Assembly (NCBI GenBank): GCA_002778195.1
Contig: PCDI01000001.1
Span: 3,683,869-3,747,868 of the forward strand
Length of the DNA: 64,000 nt
DNA from: Raffaelea ambrosiae
Lineage: Eukaryota; Ascomycota; Sordariomycetes; Ophiostomatales; Ophiostomataceae
Reading direction: 5' to 3'
The position numbers and the translations under genes are program-made. Under the pieces are notes generated by a model. The model ran no database searches. It worked only from the letters and a program-made list of their open reading frames with translations, and was not told the DNA's origin. Positions 1 through 11,409 of this stretch are shown one piece after another (position 1 is the first letter of the stretch; every line of letters begins with the position of its first letter).

Positions 1-3000
1 CGTGGCGTGAGTGGCGGCGAGCGCAAGCGAGTTAGCATTGCCGAAGTGGCCCTGAACGGCAGTGCGGTACAATGCTGGGATAACAGCACGCGTGGCCTGG
101 ATGGCGCCACGGCCTTGTCCTTTGCCCAGACGCTCCGTCTGTCAACGGAACTGGCCGGCACCACTGCCCTGGTTGCGATGTACCAGGCGTCCGAGGCGGC
201 CTACCAGACTTTTGACAAGGTCTGCCTGCTGTATGAGGGGCGACAGATCTTCTTTGGCCCCGTCGCAGAAGCCAAGGCATACTTTGTTGACATGGGCTAC
301 TTCTGCCATGAGCGACAGGCGACACCGGATTTCCTCACTTCCCTCAGCAACCCAGAGGAACGTGTTGTGCGCGAAGGGTTCGAGAATCGGGTCCCACGCA
401 CGCCTGATGACTTTGCCGTCGCTTGGAAAGCTAGCAGCATCTACGCCCGGCTGCAGGCAGATCTAGATGCCTTCGAGGCTGAATATCCTATGGATGGCCG
501 ATCTGTCGATGCAATGGCAACGGCACGGAAGGCTCACCAGGCAACCCTCACCTTACCCACATCTCCTTACACGATATCCTTTCCCATGCAAGTTTGGCTG
601 TGCATGACGCGCGGCTACCAACGCATCATGGGAGACAAGACTTTCTTTGTCGTGACAGTGGCGGGCAACCTTGCCATTTCTCTGGTCCTTGGCAGTGTCT
701 TTTACAAGCTGTCGCCTGACGCATCAAGCATCAACTCCCGCTGCATTCTGCTGTTCTTCGCCATCCTCTTCAATGCCCTCAGCAGCGCTCTTGAAATCCT
801 GTCTCTGTTTGCCCAGCGGCCAATAGTCGAGAAGCACGCCCGCTATGCCCTCTACCAGCCTGCTGCCGAGGCCTTGGCCTCTGCTCTCTGCGAGATGCCC
901 TCCAAGATATTGTCCACAGTGGCTTTCAATGTTCCACTGTACTTTATGGCTGATTTGCGGCACGGGGCCAACCATTTCTTCATCTATCTGCTCTTCGGGT
1001 TCACCTGCACCTTGACCATGTCTACCATTCTGCGCACCATCGGCCAAGCATCGCGTACCGTTCACCAAGCCCTGACACCGGCGGCCATGTTCATCATCGG
1101 CCTCGTCATTTACACAGGCTTCGTGTTGCCCACACGCAATATGCATGGATGGCTGCGTTGGCTCAACTACATCGATCCCATTGCATATGCATACGAAAGC
1201 TTGCTGATCAACGAGCTGAGTGGCCGCCAGTTTCCCTGCGCGTCTTTTGTGCCAGCATACCCGGGAATCCCGGCATCAGAGCGCACATGCTCCACTGCTG
1301 GTGCTGCGGCTGGTGCCGACTTTGTCCTGGGCAGTGTGATTCTCGAAGGAAGCTTCAATTATCGACGTTCGCATCTGTGGCGAAATCTTGGAATCTTGCT
1401 GGGCTTCATGGTATTCTTCTTCTGCGCATACCTCGTTGCTGCCGAATACATCAGTGCTAGTCGGTCTAAAGGAGAAATACTTGTTTTCAGAAGAGGATAC
1501 AAGAAGATCCCGGTCGAACGCAAGACGACAAAATACTTTGAAAAGTCCGAGAAACCAGAAGCTGCCGAGCATGGATCCCAGGGCGTCGAACAGATGGTGG
1601 AGAAAGAAACTGGCGGCAATATTTCGCCAGGAAAAAAACAGGACATTTTTCACTGGCGCAATGTTTGTTACGACATTCCCTACATGGGCAAGACAAGACG
1701 CCTTCTTGATCATGTGGATGGCTGGGTGAAGCCGGGCAGCCTGACGGTGCTGATGGTAAGACAAGTCGCGTTGTTGTCTGTTTTCGATTCGCTGTTTGCT
1801 AACGAGGATGCCCAGGGTGTCTCTGGTGCTGGCAAAACGACACTACTGGATGTTCTCGCCAATCGTGTTACCATGGGCGTGGTGACAGGCTCCATGCTAG
1901 TCAGTGGAGGCCCGCGAGACCGCTCATTTCAGCGCAAGACTGGATATGCACAGCAACAGGACGTCCATTTGGAAACTTCCACTGTGCGAGAAGCACTGCG
2001 CTTCAGTGCCTACCTGCGCCAGCCAACCACAATTAGCAAGGACGAAAAGAACGAATATGTCGAAGAGATTATCCAGCTCCTGGAGATGGAAGATTATGCC
2101 GATGCTGTGATGGGTGTACCAGGCGAGGGTATGGACTGCTCGAACGAATTCGGCTTCTCTGGAATGATTCTAACAGGTCTACAGGTCTCAACGTCGAACA
2201 GCGGAAGCGTCTCACGATCGGCGTCGAACTCGCAGCGAAACCGGATCTCCTGCTCTTCCTCGACGAGCCTACATCCGGTCTCGACAGCCAAACTGCCTGG
2301 TCGGTGGCTATGCTTGTTCGCAAGCTGTCTGACCACGGCCAGGCAGTCCTTTGCACCATTCATCAGCCATCAGCCATGCTTTTTCAGCAGTTTGATAGAT
2401 TGCTACTTTTGGCCGCCGGTGGCAAGACAGTTTACTTTGGTGACATTGGGGAGAACGCGGAGGTTTTGACCGGCTATTTTGAACGCCACGGTGCCAGACC
2501 TTGTGGGCGTGACGAGAATCCAGCGGAGTGGATGCTGCGAGTGATAGGTGCTGCCGAGACGACTTCAGACCAAGAACAAGCCGCACAGGCTGCAGTGACC
2601 TCGACCAGCAACTGGGCACAGATATGGCGCACAAGCAACGAGTACCAAAACGTCCAGGCCGAGCTGGACAGCCTGGAGACACTGCCACCATCTGGGGAAA
2701 CAGAGGATCGGTCCGTCGACCTGACTGGCACGTACGCCACCTCTTTATCCCACCAGCTGTTCATGTGCACGGAACGCGTCTTCGTGCAGTACTGGCGCAC
2801 GCCATCGTACATTTATTCCAAGCTGATCCTCTGTTTCGGGACGGTAAGCATAAAGTGAATTCTTTTTGTGCAGGTGTGGCAACTGACATCTTTCCAGAGC
2901 CTATTTATTGGGCTTTCATTTATGAGTGCCAATCTCAGCCAACAGGGCCTCCAAAGCCAAATGTTCTCCATCTTCATGCTCCTGGTCATATTCGCATTCC

Positions 3001-3894
3001 TCGCCTACCAGACAATGCCACATTTTATCCGGCAACGTGAGCTATACGAAATCCGCGAGAGGGCTGCCCGGACGTACTCTTGGACCGTTTTTATGCTGTC
3101 CAACATCATTGTTGAACTGCCGTGGAATACTCTGGCGTCCCTCCTTGTCTTCCTCCCATTTTATTACATTGTCGGCATGGACAAAAATGGGACGCCCACG
3201 GACTCTGTGGCTGAGCGTGGTGGACTCATGTTTCTGCTCTGCTGGATTTTCTTGATATTTGAGTCTACCTTTACAGACATGGTGATTGCAGGAGCACCAA
3301 CAGCTGATCTGGGAGCCACAATCGCCCTGCTGCTGTTTGCCTTTTGTCTAATTTTCTGCGGGTAAGTTTTTTTTTTTCTTCCCCCCCCCCACCCCCCTTT
3401 TTTCGTTTGTCAGACAAAACGTGTCGCTTGTGATCTTTTTGCCTGACCGTGTCTTTAGTGTGATGGTCCCTCTGTCTGGCCTGCCAGGCTTTTGGTCCTT
3501 CATGTACCGCGCCTCGCCCCTCACGTATCTCATCGGTGCAATGCTTTCCACGGGAGTTGCTCGTCACGATGTGCAATGCAGCTCTCTCGAGCTGTTGCAA
3601 TTTCTGCCTCCTGCCAATGTTACCTGCGGCCAATACATGGCGGCATACGAGCGGCTGGCTGGCGGCTCCGTTTACAATCCAGACGCCATGGCGCCCGAGA
3701 ACTGTCAGTTCTGTGCGCTGGCTACAACGGACGCCTACTTGGCTTCTGTGGGTATCGATTACGACGAGCGCTGGCGCAATTTTGGTCTGATGTGGGTGTA
3801 TGTCGTGTTCAATGTGGCTGCCGCTTTGTTTTTTTATTGGCTGGTGAGGGTACCTAAGGTCGGCATCCAGGCAAAACTGCCCTGGAAGAAGTAA
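1..3894 (+). CDS. PDR-type ABC multidrug transporter, 5' end outside window
   Basis: Full-size fungal pleiotropic-drug-resistance ABC transporter (plasma-membrane ATP-driven efflux). Exons by eye: 1-1755, 1816-2128, 2185-2843, 2898-3361, 3459-3894; the sum is 3627 nt, 1208 residues and a stop. The visible protein begins inside the first nucleotide-binding domain at its signature VSGGERKR and Walker B/D-loop (WDNSTRGLD); Walker A of NBD1, roughly the first 250-300 residues of a usual ~1450-1500, lies upstream of base 1. A six-helix membrane domain follows (residues ~190-490), then NBD2 with Walker A GVSGAGKTT, the degenerate signature LNVEQRKRLTIG and Walker B LLLFLDEPTSGLD, then a second membrane domain ending in a Lys-rich tail. 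Intron 1 is 60 nt, in frame and stop-free, directly before Walker A of NBD2. Intron 3 has a CTGAC branch point. Substrate unknown; family call is secure. Confidence 0.95.
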
Positions 3895-4215
3895 TCAGAG
3901 GGCTGTGGGCCGCCACCGGACAAAATTCATAAGGACAAAATATTTAATAGAGTGATAGATACACAACTGCTTTTCTATATCTTTTTTTCCCTTTCCTTTC
4001 CTTCTTCTATTCGCTTTGTTTTATTTAATCAAGTGTTTCGTGGAGATAAAAAATTTGACAGAAAATAGTCTCGTGAAAAGATTATTTCCAGTTTCTATGT
4101 AGTGTATTGAGATGTCATTGAGGGGGTATATGTTGAAACAAAAAAAAGACGAACCGTGCCAAACATGAAAATAATACAGGCCAAATGGCGCAAAAAAGAC
4201 AATAAGAAAAAAAAG
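3895..4215. other. Convergent intergenic spacer
   Basis: The 321 bp between the ends of the converging ABC and MFS genes is AT-rich and pyrimidine-biased, with T runs around 3980-4020 suited to 3' ends of both transcripts. No coding potential is seen. Confidence 0.6.
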
Positions 4216-6386
4216 TTAATCAAAGACGGACGCTTTGGACCACTTGGACGATGCCCGGATGCGTTTGCCGTACACATAGAAGGCAAACGGGACGGGGATG
4301 AGCAGGGCAGCGAAGGCACCGGTGATGCTGGACCCGGGGCCGACGCCGAGGTTGTGGTACAGCGGCGTGACGATGAGGGGGAACGCGGCAGCAAAGCAGG
4401 AGCGCAGGAAGGTGTTGGCGCCGATGGCGGAGGCAGCGTAGGCGGTGAAGGTGTCGACGAGGTAGTTGAGGGCGGCCTGGAAGACGGTGAAGAAGCCGCA
4501 GCCCATCATGGTGAGGCCGATGCAGGGCACGATCCAGTGGATGTCGGGGTCCTGGCCGGTCCAGCCGAGGACGAACTGGCCGGCGCTGAAGAGGACGGAG
4601 CCGACCATCATGGGGGGCAGGCGCTTCTCGGGCACGGCGCGGTCGCCGGCGGCGTGGTAGGCCTTGTTGTAGAGGGTCTGGTTGTAGACGTTGGCGGCGG
4701 CGCCGAGGATGTTGCCGAGGAGCATGGACAGAAAGGGCAGGACGGCGACGAGCTGGCCCCAGCCGCGGATCTCGCCAAAGATGATGGGGATGGCGCCGAG
4801 CTGCATGTAGAGGATGCCGTAGCAGAAGCTGGCATAGAGGGCAATCAGGAAGCAGATGGGGGTGGCGAGCAGCTGGATGGGGCGGACGAGGAACTTGCGG
4901 CAGAGCTCGGCGATGCTGACGTCCCACTCCTCGAAGCGGGCGTGGAGCGCCCAGTTGCCGGTCTCGTGGCGGAGGCGGCGGGCCTTGTAGACGAGCAGGA
5001 CGGGGCCGTAGGACTCGTCGAGGAAGATGGCGGCAATCACGAGGATGAAGGCCTGGAGGATGCCGGTGATGTACTCGGTCCAGCGCCAGCCGAGTTTCAT
5101 GGCCACCGCAGCAGAGGCGATGGGTCCTAGGGGTGTTAGAGGAGGGAAATGGAAAGAAGAAACAAAGAAAAACAAGAAGGAAGAAACAAAGAAAAAACAA
5201 AGGAACACAAACATAAAGAGGAAAGAAGAGGAAAAAAAAAGAAAGAAGAACGAAAAGAAGAACGGAAGAAGGAAGAAGGAAGAAGGAAGAAAGAAGAAGG
5301 ATGAAAGATGAAGGATGAAAGAAGAAGAAAGAAAGAAGAAGGAATAAATATGCCCCTTCAACGTGATATCACGAAACAACCAAAAAAAGCAAGAACAAAT
5401 ACACCAAAATACACACACAACTTACCCAATACGGGCCCGCCGACAACAGCCAAGGCATAGCCAGCTATGGCGACGCCGCGCCAGGCCGGCGAAAACAGGT
5501 CGCCCAGGACGCCGCCGGTGTTGGTGACGGGGGCGGAGGCGAAGACGGCGCCCCAGAAGCGGGTCAGCATCAGGGTCTGCATGTCTTTCGCGGTGGCGCT
5601 GGCGAAGCTGAAGCACACGGCCACGATCATGGGCGTCAGCACGGCCAGGCGGCGGCCGTAGACCTCGCTCAGCGGCGCCCACAGCAGCGGGCCCACGCCA
5701 AAGCCCACCATGAAGAGCGTGGTGCCCAGCGTGGCCGTCTGCGTGCTCACGTGGAACTCGCGCGCCACCTGCTGCGTGCCCGCCGAGTACGCCGACGACG
5801 CCCAGGTCGCGCTCATGGTCACGAAGCCGTACAGCATGGTGGTCCAGACCTTCTTGCGCGTCGGCCAGTTGAGCGGCCGGTACGGGTCGTCGGGCCCGTC
5901 AAAGTCGACCAGCACCTCCTTGGTCGTGCGGACCCGGCTCAGCGTGTGGCCAAAGACCGGCGGCCCGGCGGCCCCCGCCGCCGCCGGCCGCGAGCGGATG
6001 CGCGACAGCGCCGTCTGCGTGCGCGACAAGGACCGCCGGAGGACGGCCGAGTGGGCCGTAGCAGCCGAGGCGGCCGCCGTGTCGTCGTCCCCGCGGCCGC
6101 TGCTCCGACTGGCATGGCTGCGCACCTCGAAGAGCGCGGGACGGTGGCCGTCGAAGCCTTCCTCCGGCGGCCGCTCGTGCTGCTCGTACTCCCGCTCCGA
6201 GTCCGGGTCGAGCGTGGCGGCATCCTCGAGCCGGTGCGGCTCTTCGTCGTCGTCCTCTTCATCCTCGCTGTCAAAGAGGCGGCTGTGGTGGTGGTGGATG
6301 AAGTCTTCTTTCTGGTGGTGTTCATTTTCGTTGCTGTCTTCTTTTTCTGTGCCGTGACTGGCACTGTCTCTCGTTGGTTGCGCCAT
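4216..6386 (-). CDS. MFS transporter, DHA1 family (drug/polyamine proton antiporter)
   Basis: Two exons on the minus strand, 6386-5426 and 5126-4216, give 623 residues; the join rebuilds the helix text GGPVLGPIAS. An unusually long hydrophilic N-terminus (about 190 residues, rich in Glu/Asp, Ser and His) precedes the DHA1 entry motif around DPYRPLNWP. Twelve hydrophobic helices follow, with the loop 2-3 motif PLSEVYGRR. Family members (Tpo1/Flr1/Mdr1 type) export drugs, polyamines or metabolites at the plasma membrane by proton antiport. The gene converges on the ABC transporter, so two unrelated efflux pumps sit tail to tail. The start at 6386 is the first Met of the open frame. The single intron is oddly long (299 bp) and almost purely A/G on the plus strand. 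Confidence 0.92.
5127..5425 (-). repeat. Long low-complexity intron of the DHA1 gene
   Basis: The intron has a GTAAG donor at 5425 and a CTAG acceptor ending at 5127. Bases about 5150-5345 on the plus strand are runs of GAA/GGAA units, so the transcript carries a ~200-nt polypyrimidine stretch. Other introns in the window are 54-193 bp. Confidence 0.8.
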
Positions 6387-7036
6387 ATTGGAAGAGCGGT
6401 CCCCAAATTTACATGTTTTTTTTTTTCTTCTTTTCTTTCGGAGAGAAGGAGGAATGAAGGGAAAATTATAACAAAAAAAAGAAAGAGTCGTGAGAGAATA
6501 CCCCCAACTGGCGACGCAGACCAGTCATTATCTAGTTTCCATGTCCGGCTGTCCATTCTCGCCACTTCATCTGATTTAGCGGATGATTTAGCGGATTTCG
6601 CCTGTACCCGTCGCCGGCACCGAAAACGCCGAGGCCGTGCCCTCCCCTGTCCTGGGATATACTATATAGTCCATAGTTTATTTTTGTTCTGTACCGAGCT
6701 TTAGGGGGGCTGTGCCGCTCATGATACATCGGACACAGCGTGGTCATGCCACTAAAACCCCCGTTCTGCAGGCCCGGCTGGACCCTGCAGAAAGAAGGCC
6801 ATACACAATTGATCGTATTGTGACTTTCTACTGCAGCCGTGCCAACCGTTTTACTGGGGCTGCCAGTATCAAGACGTCATAGAAGCAGGGATTATCGCTG
6901 GTCCGCACATACAGCAACGATCACAACCTGGTTCGAAGGGTTCGAATAAACAGGAAATCAATTTCACTTCATTTAAAAGAACGAATCCCTTGCAGATAGA
7001 TAATCTCGCAATGAACCCCTTGCAGAAAGATAATCT
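6387..7036. promoter_or_regulatory. Upstream region of the DHA1 gene
   Basis: This 650-bp stretch lies between the start of the DHA1 gene and the end of the Dal5-like gene; both point left, so it serves as the DHA1 promoter. It holds T runs near the start codon (6416-6425), a direct repeat of atttagcgga at about 6574-6596, two gttcgaa copies near 6932-6946, and GATA cores in the tandem repeat at its right end. No tRNA fold could be built around the gttcgaa copies. No gene is seen. Confidence 0.5.
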
Positions 7037-7037
7037 C
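6984..7037. repeat. 30-bp tandem duplication with GATAA cores
   Basis: Two near-identical ~24-bp cores (tgcaga-agataatctc at 6991 and 7021) repeat with a 30-bp period. The second copy runs into the stop codon of the Dal5-like gene (7037-7039). Each copy has a GATAA core, the site type bound by fungal GATA factors; a role at this 3' position is speculative. Confidence 0.7.
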
Positions 7038-9215
7038 TACAAGGGATATCTCATAGATGGCAACTGGAAGTCGGTCAAATCGGCAAACTCCTCGTTGTCG
7101 ATAGCCACATGCTGGATTCCGTCTGAGCAAGTTAGTATAGATTGTGGCAATTCCATGACAAATGAGATGAAAAAAGAACAGACTTACTCTGGGCATCGAG
7201 CGCCTCCTGCCAGTCGCGCTGCTTGTTCCAGTACACGTGGACCAAGCCCATGGCCCCCATCAAGACGATGCTGAAGATCAGGAATGCCAGCATGGTGTAT
7301 TTTGCAGTCTGTTTGGATGTCAGTCCGATTTTTTGAAATAGGAGAGTAGAACGAAAAGAAATCGGAAAGAAAACGGAAAGAAGGTTGGAAAGAAAGAAAG
7401 AAAAAAACAAAAGAAACAACATACGTAATAGTTGGGCGCGTCAGCCTCGCGATATGTCTGCGGCCCGATGATGTTGCCAACGGTGTAGCCCAACTGGTAC
7501 GAGGCGCCAAAAGCCAGCTTCTTTGTCGAGCCGCCTACACCGGCCGTCATGAACGTGATCAGAAACATGACACTGATGGGGACTGTGGTGGAAATTTCAC
7601 CGCGTTAGCACCTTTTTTGACCAGCCCCCCAGCAAATCGAAAACCACGAGACCCTTGTACATACACTGCAGAGTCAGAATGTAGCCGCCATAGCGAGCAG
7701 CAGCATGCTCCACGGGGATCGTGAGCATCATGATGACCCCGATCACAGAGAGAACCAGCGAGAAGATGCCGGCAATGGTCCGGCAGGTCAGCTTGGCCAC
7801 GCCCAGGGCCACGAATGTGCCGACAACGGCAGCGCCTCCGGGAGCCATGCTCAAGAGCGTCGACTGCTCAGACGTAAACCCAAAAGCTGCAATAATCGAA
7901 GGGCCTATGGAGGGAACCCTCGTTAGTCTTGTAGCCCGTTCCATCCACAGCGGGCTTCCCCCCCCCCCACTCACCAAACACCGTCAGTCCTCCGTTGGGC
8001 AGACCAACGGCCACCAGAAACATGAAGATGAGGTAGAACCGCACGTCGCAAAACGTCTCGACCAGCTGTGCCCGGTTGAAGCGCCAGACCTCCGTGCCCG
8101 TCTTGTTCCGCCGCACCCGCTCCAGAGCCACCGTCTTCTCCCGGTCTGTCAGCCACGGGGCGTCCGTCGGGCTGGCGGCGAGCATAAAAAAGAGGACGAC
8201 GCCGATCAGGGCGGTGAGGCCGCCTTCGAACAGGAACAGCGCCCTCCACCGGAAGGTCGGCGCCTGGTAGATGATCCAGCCGAAGAAGCCGCCAAAGACG
8301 TTGCCGAACCCGGAGCTGGTGTACCACAGGGCCACGCGGGAGATCTGCTCCTCCTTCGTGTAGAAGGAGCCCAGGATGTAGATGACACAGGGCGCTGTGC
8401 AGACTTCAACGGAGCCAATCAGAAAGCGGACAGCGGCCAGGCCGCCAAAGTCGTGGCACGCGGCCCCTGTCGCGACAATGATGCCCCAGATGATGACCAT
8501 GCAGGAGAAGTACTTGGCCAAGGGGAGCCGCTGCATGAGGACCGTCGAGGGGATTTCGCCGCCGAGGTAGCCAAAGCTGAGAGAAGCATGTCAGCTCACC
8601 GCGCCGCACATCTTGGTTGTTCCTCCCACAATATTCAGACTCCAATACGTACTAGACGATGGAGCCCAGCCACGAGTACTGGCTGGCAGTCAGGTGGGTG
8701 TCCGTTTTGATGCCCATGATGGCGGCATACGACAGACTGTTTTTGTCCTAGACACGCGAGGTCAGCCTCTCGCTATGCAGCGGACAACAGGAAAAATGCC
8801 GACGGCCCAAACAGGGAAAGGCCGCTACGCACAACCAGCATCAACGTGTAGACGACCAGGACCAGAGGGATGATGCGACAATCAATCTTCCGCAGCACGA
8901 CCTTGGCCTCCTCCGAGTCCAGGTCAATGTCGTGGGCAGCATGGGAGAGCAGGCCCAGGGCCCGGTCCTTTTTGGCTGCCTGGGTGTCGATGCCAACCTT
9001 GGCGAGCTTCTCGATGACGACTTGAACGTCGCCCTGACCCTCCCAGCCACGAGTTGTCAGCTGCTGTCCTTCCTAGAGTCCGCAGGAGAACAATGCAAAG
9101 AGCCACGAGGGCCAAAACACAGAAAAGAAGAAAAAAAAGCAAGACAAGAACCTACAGTCTCAACATCATCCGCACTGGTGGCGACGGGCGTCGTCTTCTT
9201 CTCCAGAGATGCCAT
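7037..9215 (-). CDS. MFS transporter, Dal5-like anion:cation symporter
   Basis: Eight exons on the minus strand: 9215-9156, 9060-8833, 8747-8653, 8576-7975, 7904-7665, 7582-7425, 7308-7188, 7122-7037, giving 529 residues. Exon 2 could instead start at 9072, adding four residues. Family marks are DKNSLSYAAIMG in the first helix, the loop text GYLGGEIPST, and the C-terminal tail DLTDFQLPSMRYPL, the ending usual in the allantoate/nicotinate/pantothenate permease group. These proton symporters import small organic anions across the plasma membrane. The gene is divergent from the 2-hydroxyacid oxidase over a shared 670-bp promoter, suggesting it feeds that enzyme. Substrate cannot be read from the sequence. 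Confidence 0.93.
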
Positions 9216-9885
9216 TGTCGCTTTGCGCGTAATACCAAGAACCCCCTAGAATGGCCGGCACCGAAGCTCTTTTTTTTTTCTTTCTTTTTTTCTATTCTTA
9301 TTTCTTTTCAAGACGCGAAGATTGACAGAGCTCGGAAACAAAACGTGTGTGCCATTGCACCAGCAAACACAAAACGACATTCTACCCCGTACATATACAC
9401 GGTAGCAGTGGCCAAGATATGCCGAATGGCCATCTGCAAGGGGAAACCGCTTGATTAGAGTGTCCAATGACAGGGCGATCTTTACAATCTGCTTCGTTAT
9501 CATGTCCATTCTTGACTTGTTGAAGCGATTCCCAGTGATCAACAAAAGCCAGAGCCCCCCCGGATGGGTGCTCATCCGCTATCGTGGTGGTGGACGACAT
9601 CCGATGTAGACTAGGCCGGTTTGGGAGACTCAGTGTAAGCGTACGCGGGCCGCGTCCATGGCAACTCACTGCCTGGCCATGGCCTGTGGCAGGGACTCCC
9701 TTCTGTCTCGTTGGCTAGGCGGCAGCGAAGCTTGACGAGATCGCTCGTGCGGAGCTGTTGCGGAGGAAGCCGTATCCTTCCTATATAGCCTTCATCGTTG
9801 AAGACGATGCCGCCATAGAAGAAGACACACGGCCGTACATCGCATCCGCAAAAAGGTTGGTCTCCCGGCACCGCGTGTCGATACA
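9216..9885. promoter_or_regulatory. Shared divergent promoter, permease / 2-hydroxyacid oxidase
   Basis: 670 bp between two divergent start codons. It has a T-rich tract (9269-9305) on the permease side, a TATA-like tatata at 9782-9787 about 100 bp before the oxidase ATG, and two CGG triplets in direct repeat near 9750-9765. No ORF of interest lies inside it. Assignment as a bidirectional promoter rests on layout. Confidence 0.55.
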
Positions 9886-11409
9886 ATGGTTGCCTCCTCC
9901 TCCTCCTCTTCCGCCAAGGCAGCCTCGGCTCGCGATCTCGTGCGTGCCCGCCAAAAGATTGTCCCTCTGCCGTCCATTCTGAGCATCCGCGACTTTGAGG
10001 AAGCGGCGTCCCAAGTCTTGCCAAGCAAGAGTTTTGCGTGTACGTTGCCGTCTCGTCCCCCTTTTTTTTTTTTTTTTTTTTTTTTTCGCTTCCCTGTAGT
10101 GAGCACCCTTCTCACGGTTTGTCCCGTTCGTCTTCCCCAGTCTTCCGTACCGGCGCCGACGATGAGCGCGCCCTGCAGAACAACCGTGCCTCCTGGCCCA
10201 CCGTCCGTTTCCGGCCGCGCATCCTCCGACCGATGGCCACCACCGGCGTCGACCTCGCGACCGACATCCTGGGCAGCCGCTTTGCCGCTCCGTTCTTCAT
10301 TGCCCCGGCCGGCGGCGGCAAGCTTGCCCACCCGACGGGCGAGGTCCTCATGACCCGCGCCGCCGCCGACCACCACATCCTCCAGTGGGTGTGCAACGCC
10401 GCCGGCTGCACGCAGGAGGAGATGGCCGCGGCCAGAGCACCCCGGCAGGTCCTCTTCTGGCAGATCTACGCCATGCAGGACCTCGCGTTCACCGAAGAGG
10501 AAATCCAGACGGCGGTGGAGCAGGGCTACAAGGGATTTGCCCTCACCGTGGACGCCGTGACCGCGGGCAACCGCGAGCGGGACCGGCGGCAGAGCGTGAC
10601 GACCTGGCTGGCGGAACGGCGCGCTGCTGGCAAAGAGGAGGAGGAGGAGGGGGGGGCGTCCAGTGGCGGTGGTCCATCCAGGGGCATTTCCGCGATTCGA
10701 AAGTGCGTAGACTCCAGGTTGGGGTTCTTTGGATTTTGTCATTCATCTATTTCTTTTCTTTTCTTTTCTTTTCTTTTCTTTTCTTTTCTTTTCTTTTCTT
10801 TTCCTTTTCTATTTCCATTTCTTTTCTTTTCCTTTCTATTTCCCCTTCTTTTACTTTCCTTCGTTTTACATGACCAGCCACTAACTCGACTTCAGACCCG
10901 TCCACGGAGAGTTTGACTGGGACGGCGCCATACGCTGGCTCCGCTCCCTCACCGACCTGCCCATTGCCATCAAGGGCATCCAGACCTGGGAGGATGCACA
11001 GCTGTGCCTGCGGTACCCTAACGTCCACCCGTGGCTGTCCAACCACGGCGGTCGCCAGCTCGAGGACGCGCCGTCGGCCCTGGACACGCTCCTCGAGATC
11101 CACCAGCACTGCCCCGAAGTCCTGGCGCAGCGCGACGTCATCGTGGACGGCGGCGTCCTGCGCGGAACCGACATTGTCAAGGCGCTGTGCCTGGGCGCCC
11201 GCGCGGTCGGGCTGGGCCGGGCCTTCCTGTACGCGCTGGCGTACGGGCACAGCGGCGTGTCGCACGCCATTCAGATCCTGCTAGACGAAGTCGCGACGAC
11301 GATGGCTCTGCTGGGCGTGACCAAGATCGCGGACCTGGGGCCGCAGTACGTGGCTGTGGGTGGTTCGCTGTCGTCGGCCTCACCGCGTCGACCTGCCAGC
11401 CGTCTGTAG
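9886..11409 (+). CDS. FMN-dependent 2-hydroxyacid oxidase (glycolate/lactate oxidase type)
   Basis: Three exons, 9886-10039, 10141-10702 and 10896-11409, give 409 residues. The protein is a single FMN-binding TIM barrel that oxidises 2-hydroxyacids to 2-oxoacids. Visible marks: WQIYAMQD, LTVDAVTAGNRERD, the FMN-contacting lysine in AIKGI, the catalytic histidine and substrate arginine in SNHGGRQL, and the phosphate-binding VDGGVLRGTDIVKAL and GLGRAF. There is no cytochrome b5 domain before the barrel, so it is not a complete flavocytochrome b2 and probably passes electrons to oxygen. No peroxisomal SKL-type ending is seen (it ends SRL, which is close to a PTS1). Intron 1 has a ~25-nt T run, intron 2 a TTTTC microsatellite. 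Divergence from a Dal5-like importer suggests joint control. Confidence 0.93.
10746..10804 (+). repeat. (TTTTC)n microsatellite
   Basis: About eleven copies of a 5-bp TTTTC unit lie inside intron 2 of the 2-hydroxyacid oxidase gene and give way to irregular pyrimidine-rich sequence up to about 10865. Confidence 0.9.

Noticed and set aside
4156..5130. 324-codon plus-strand frame over the DHA1 gene
   Set aside because: Antisense of exon 2 of the DHA1 gene, made of Gly/Glu/Asp/Val runs typical of a shadow frame.
6926..6950. tRNA B-box-like gttcgaa copies
   Set aside because: No acceptor stem or A-box partner could be found upstream at tRNA spacing.
7721..8710. 329-codon plus-strand frame
   Set aside because: Antisense of exons 3-5 of the Dal5-like permease and crosses their introns.
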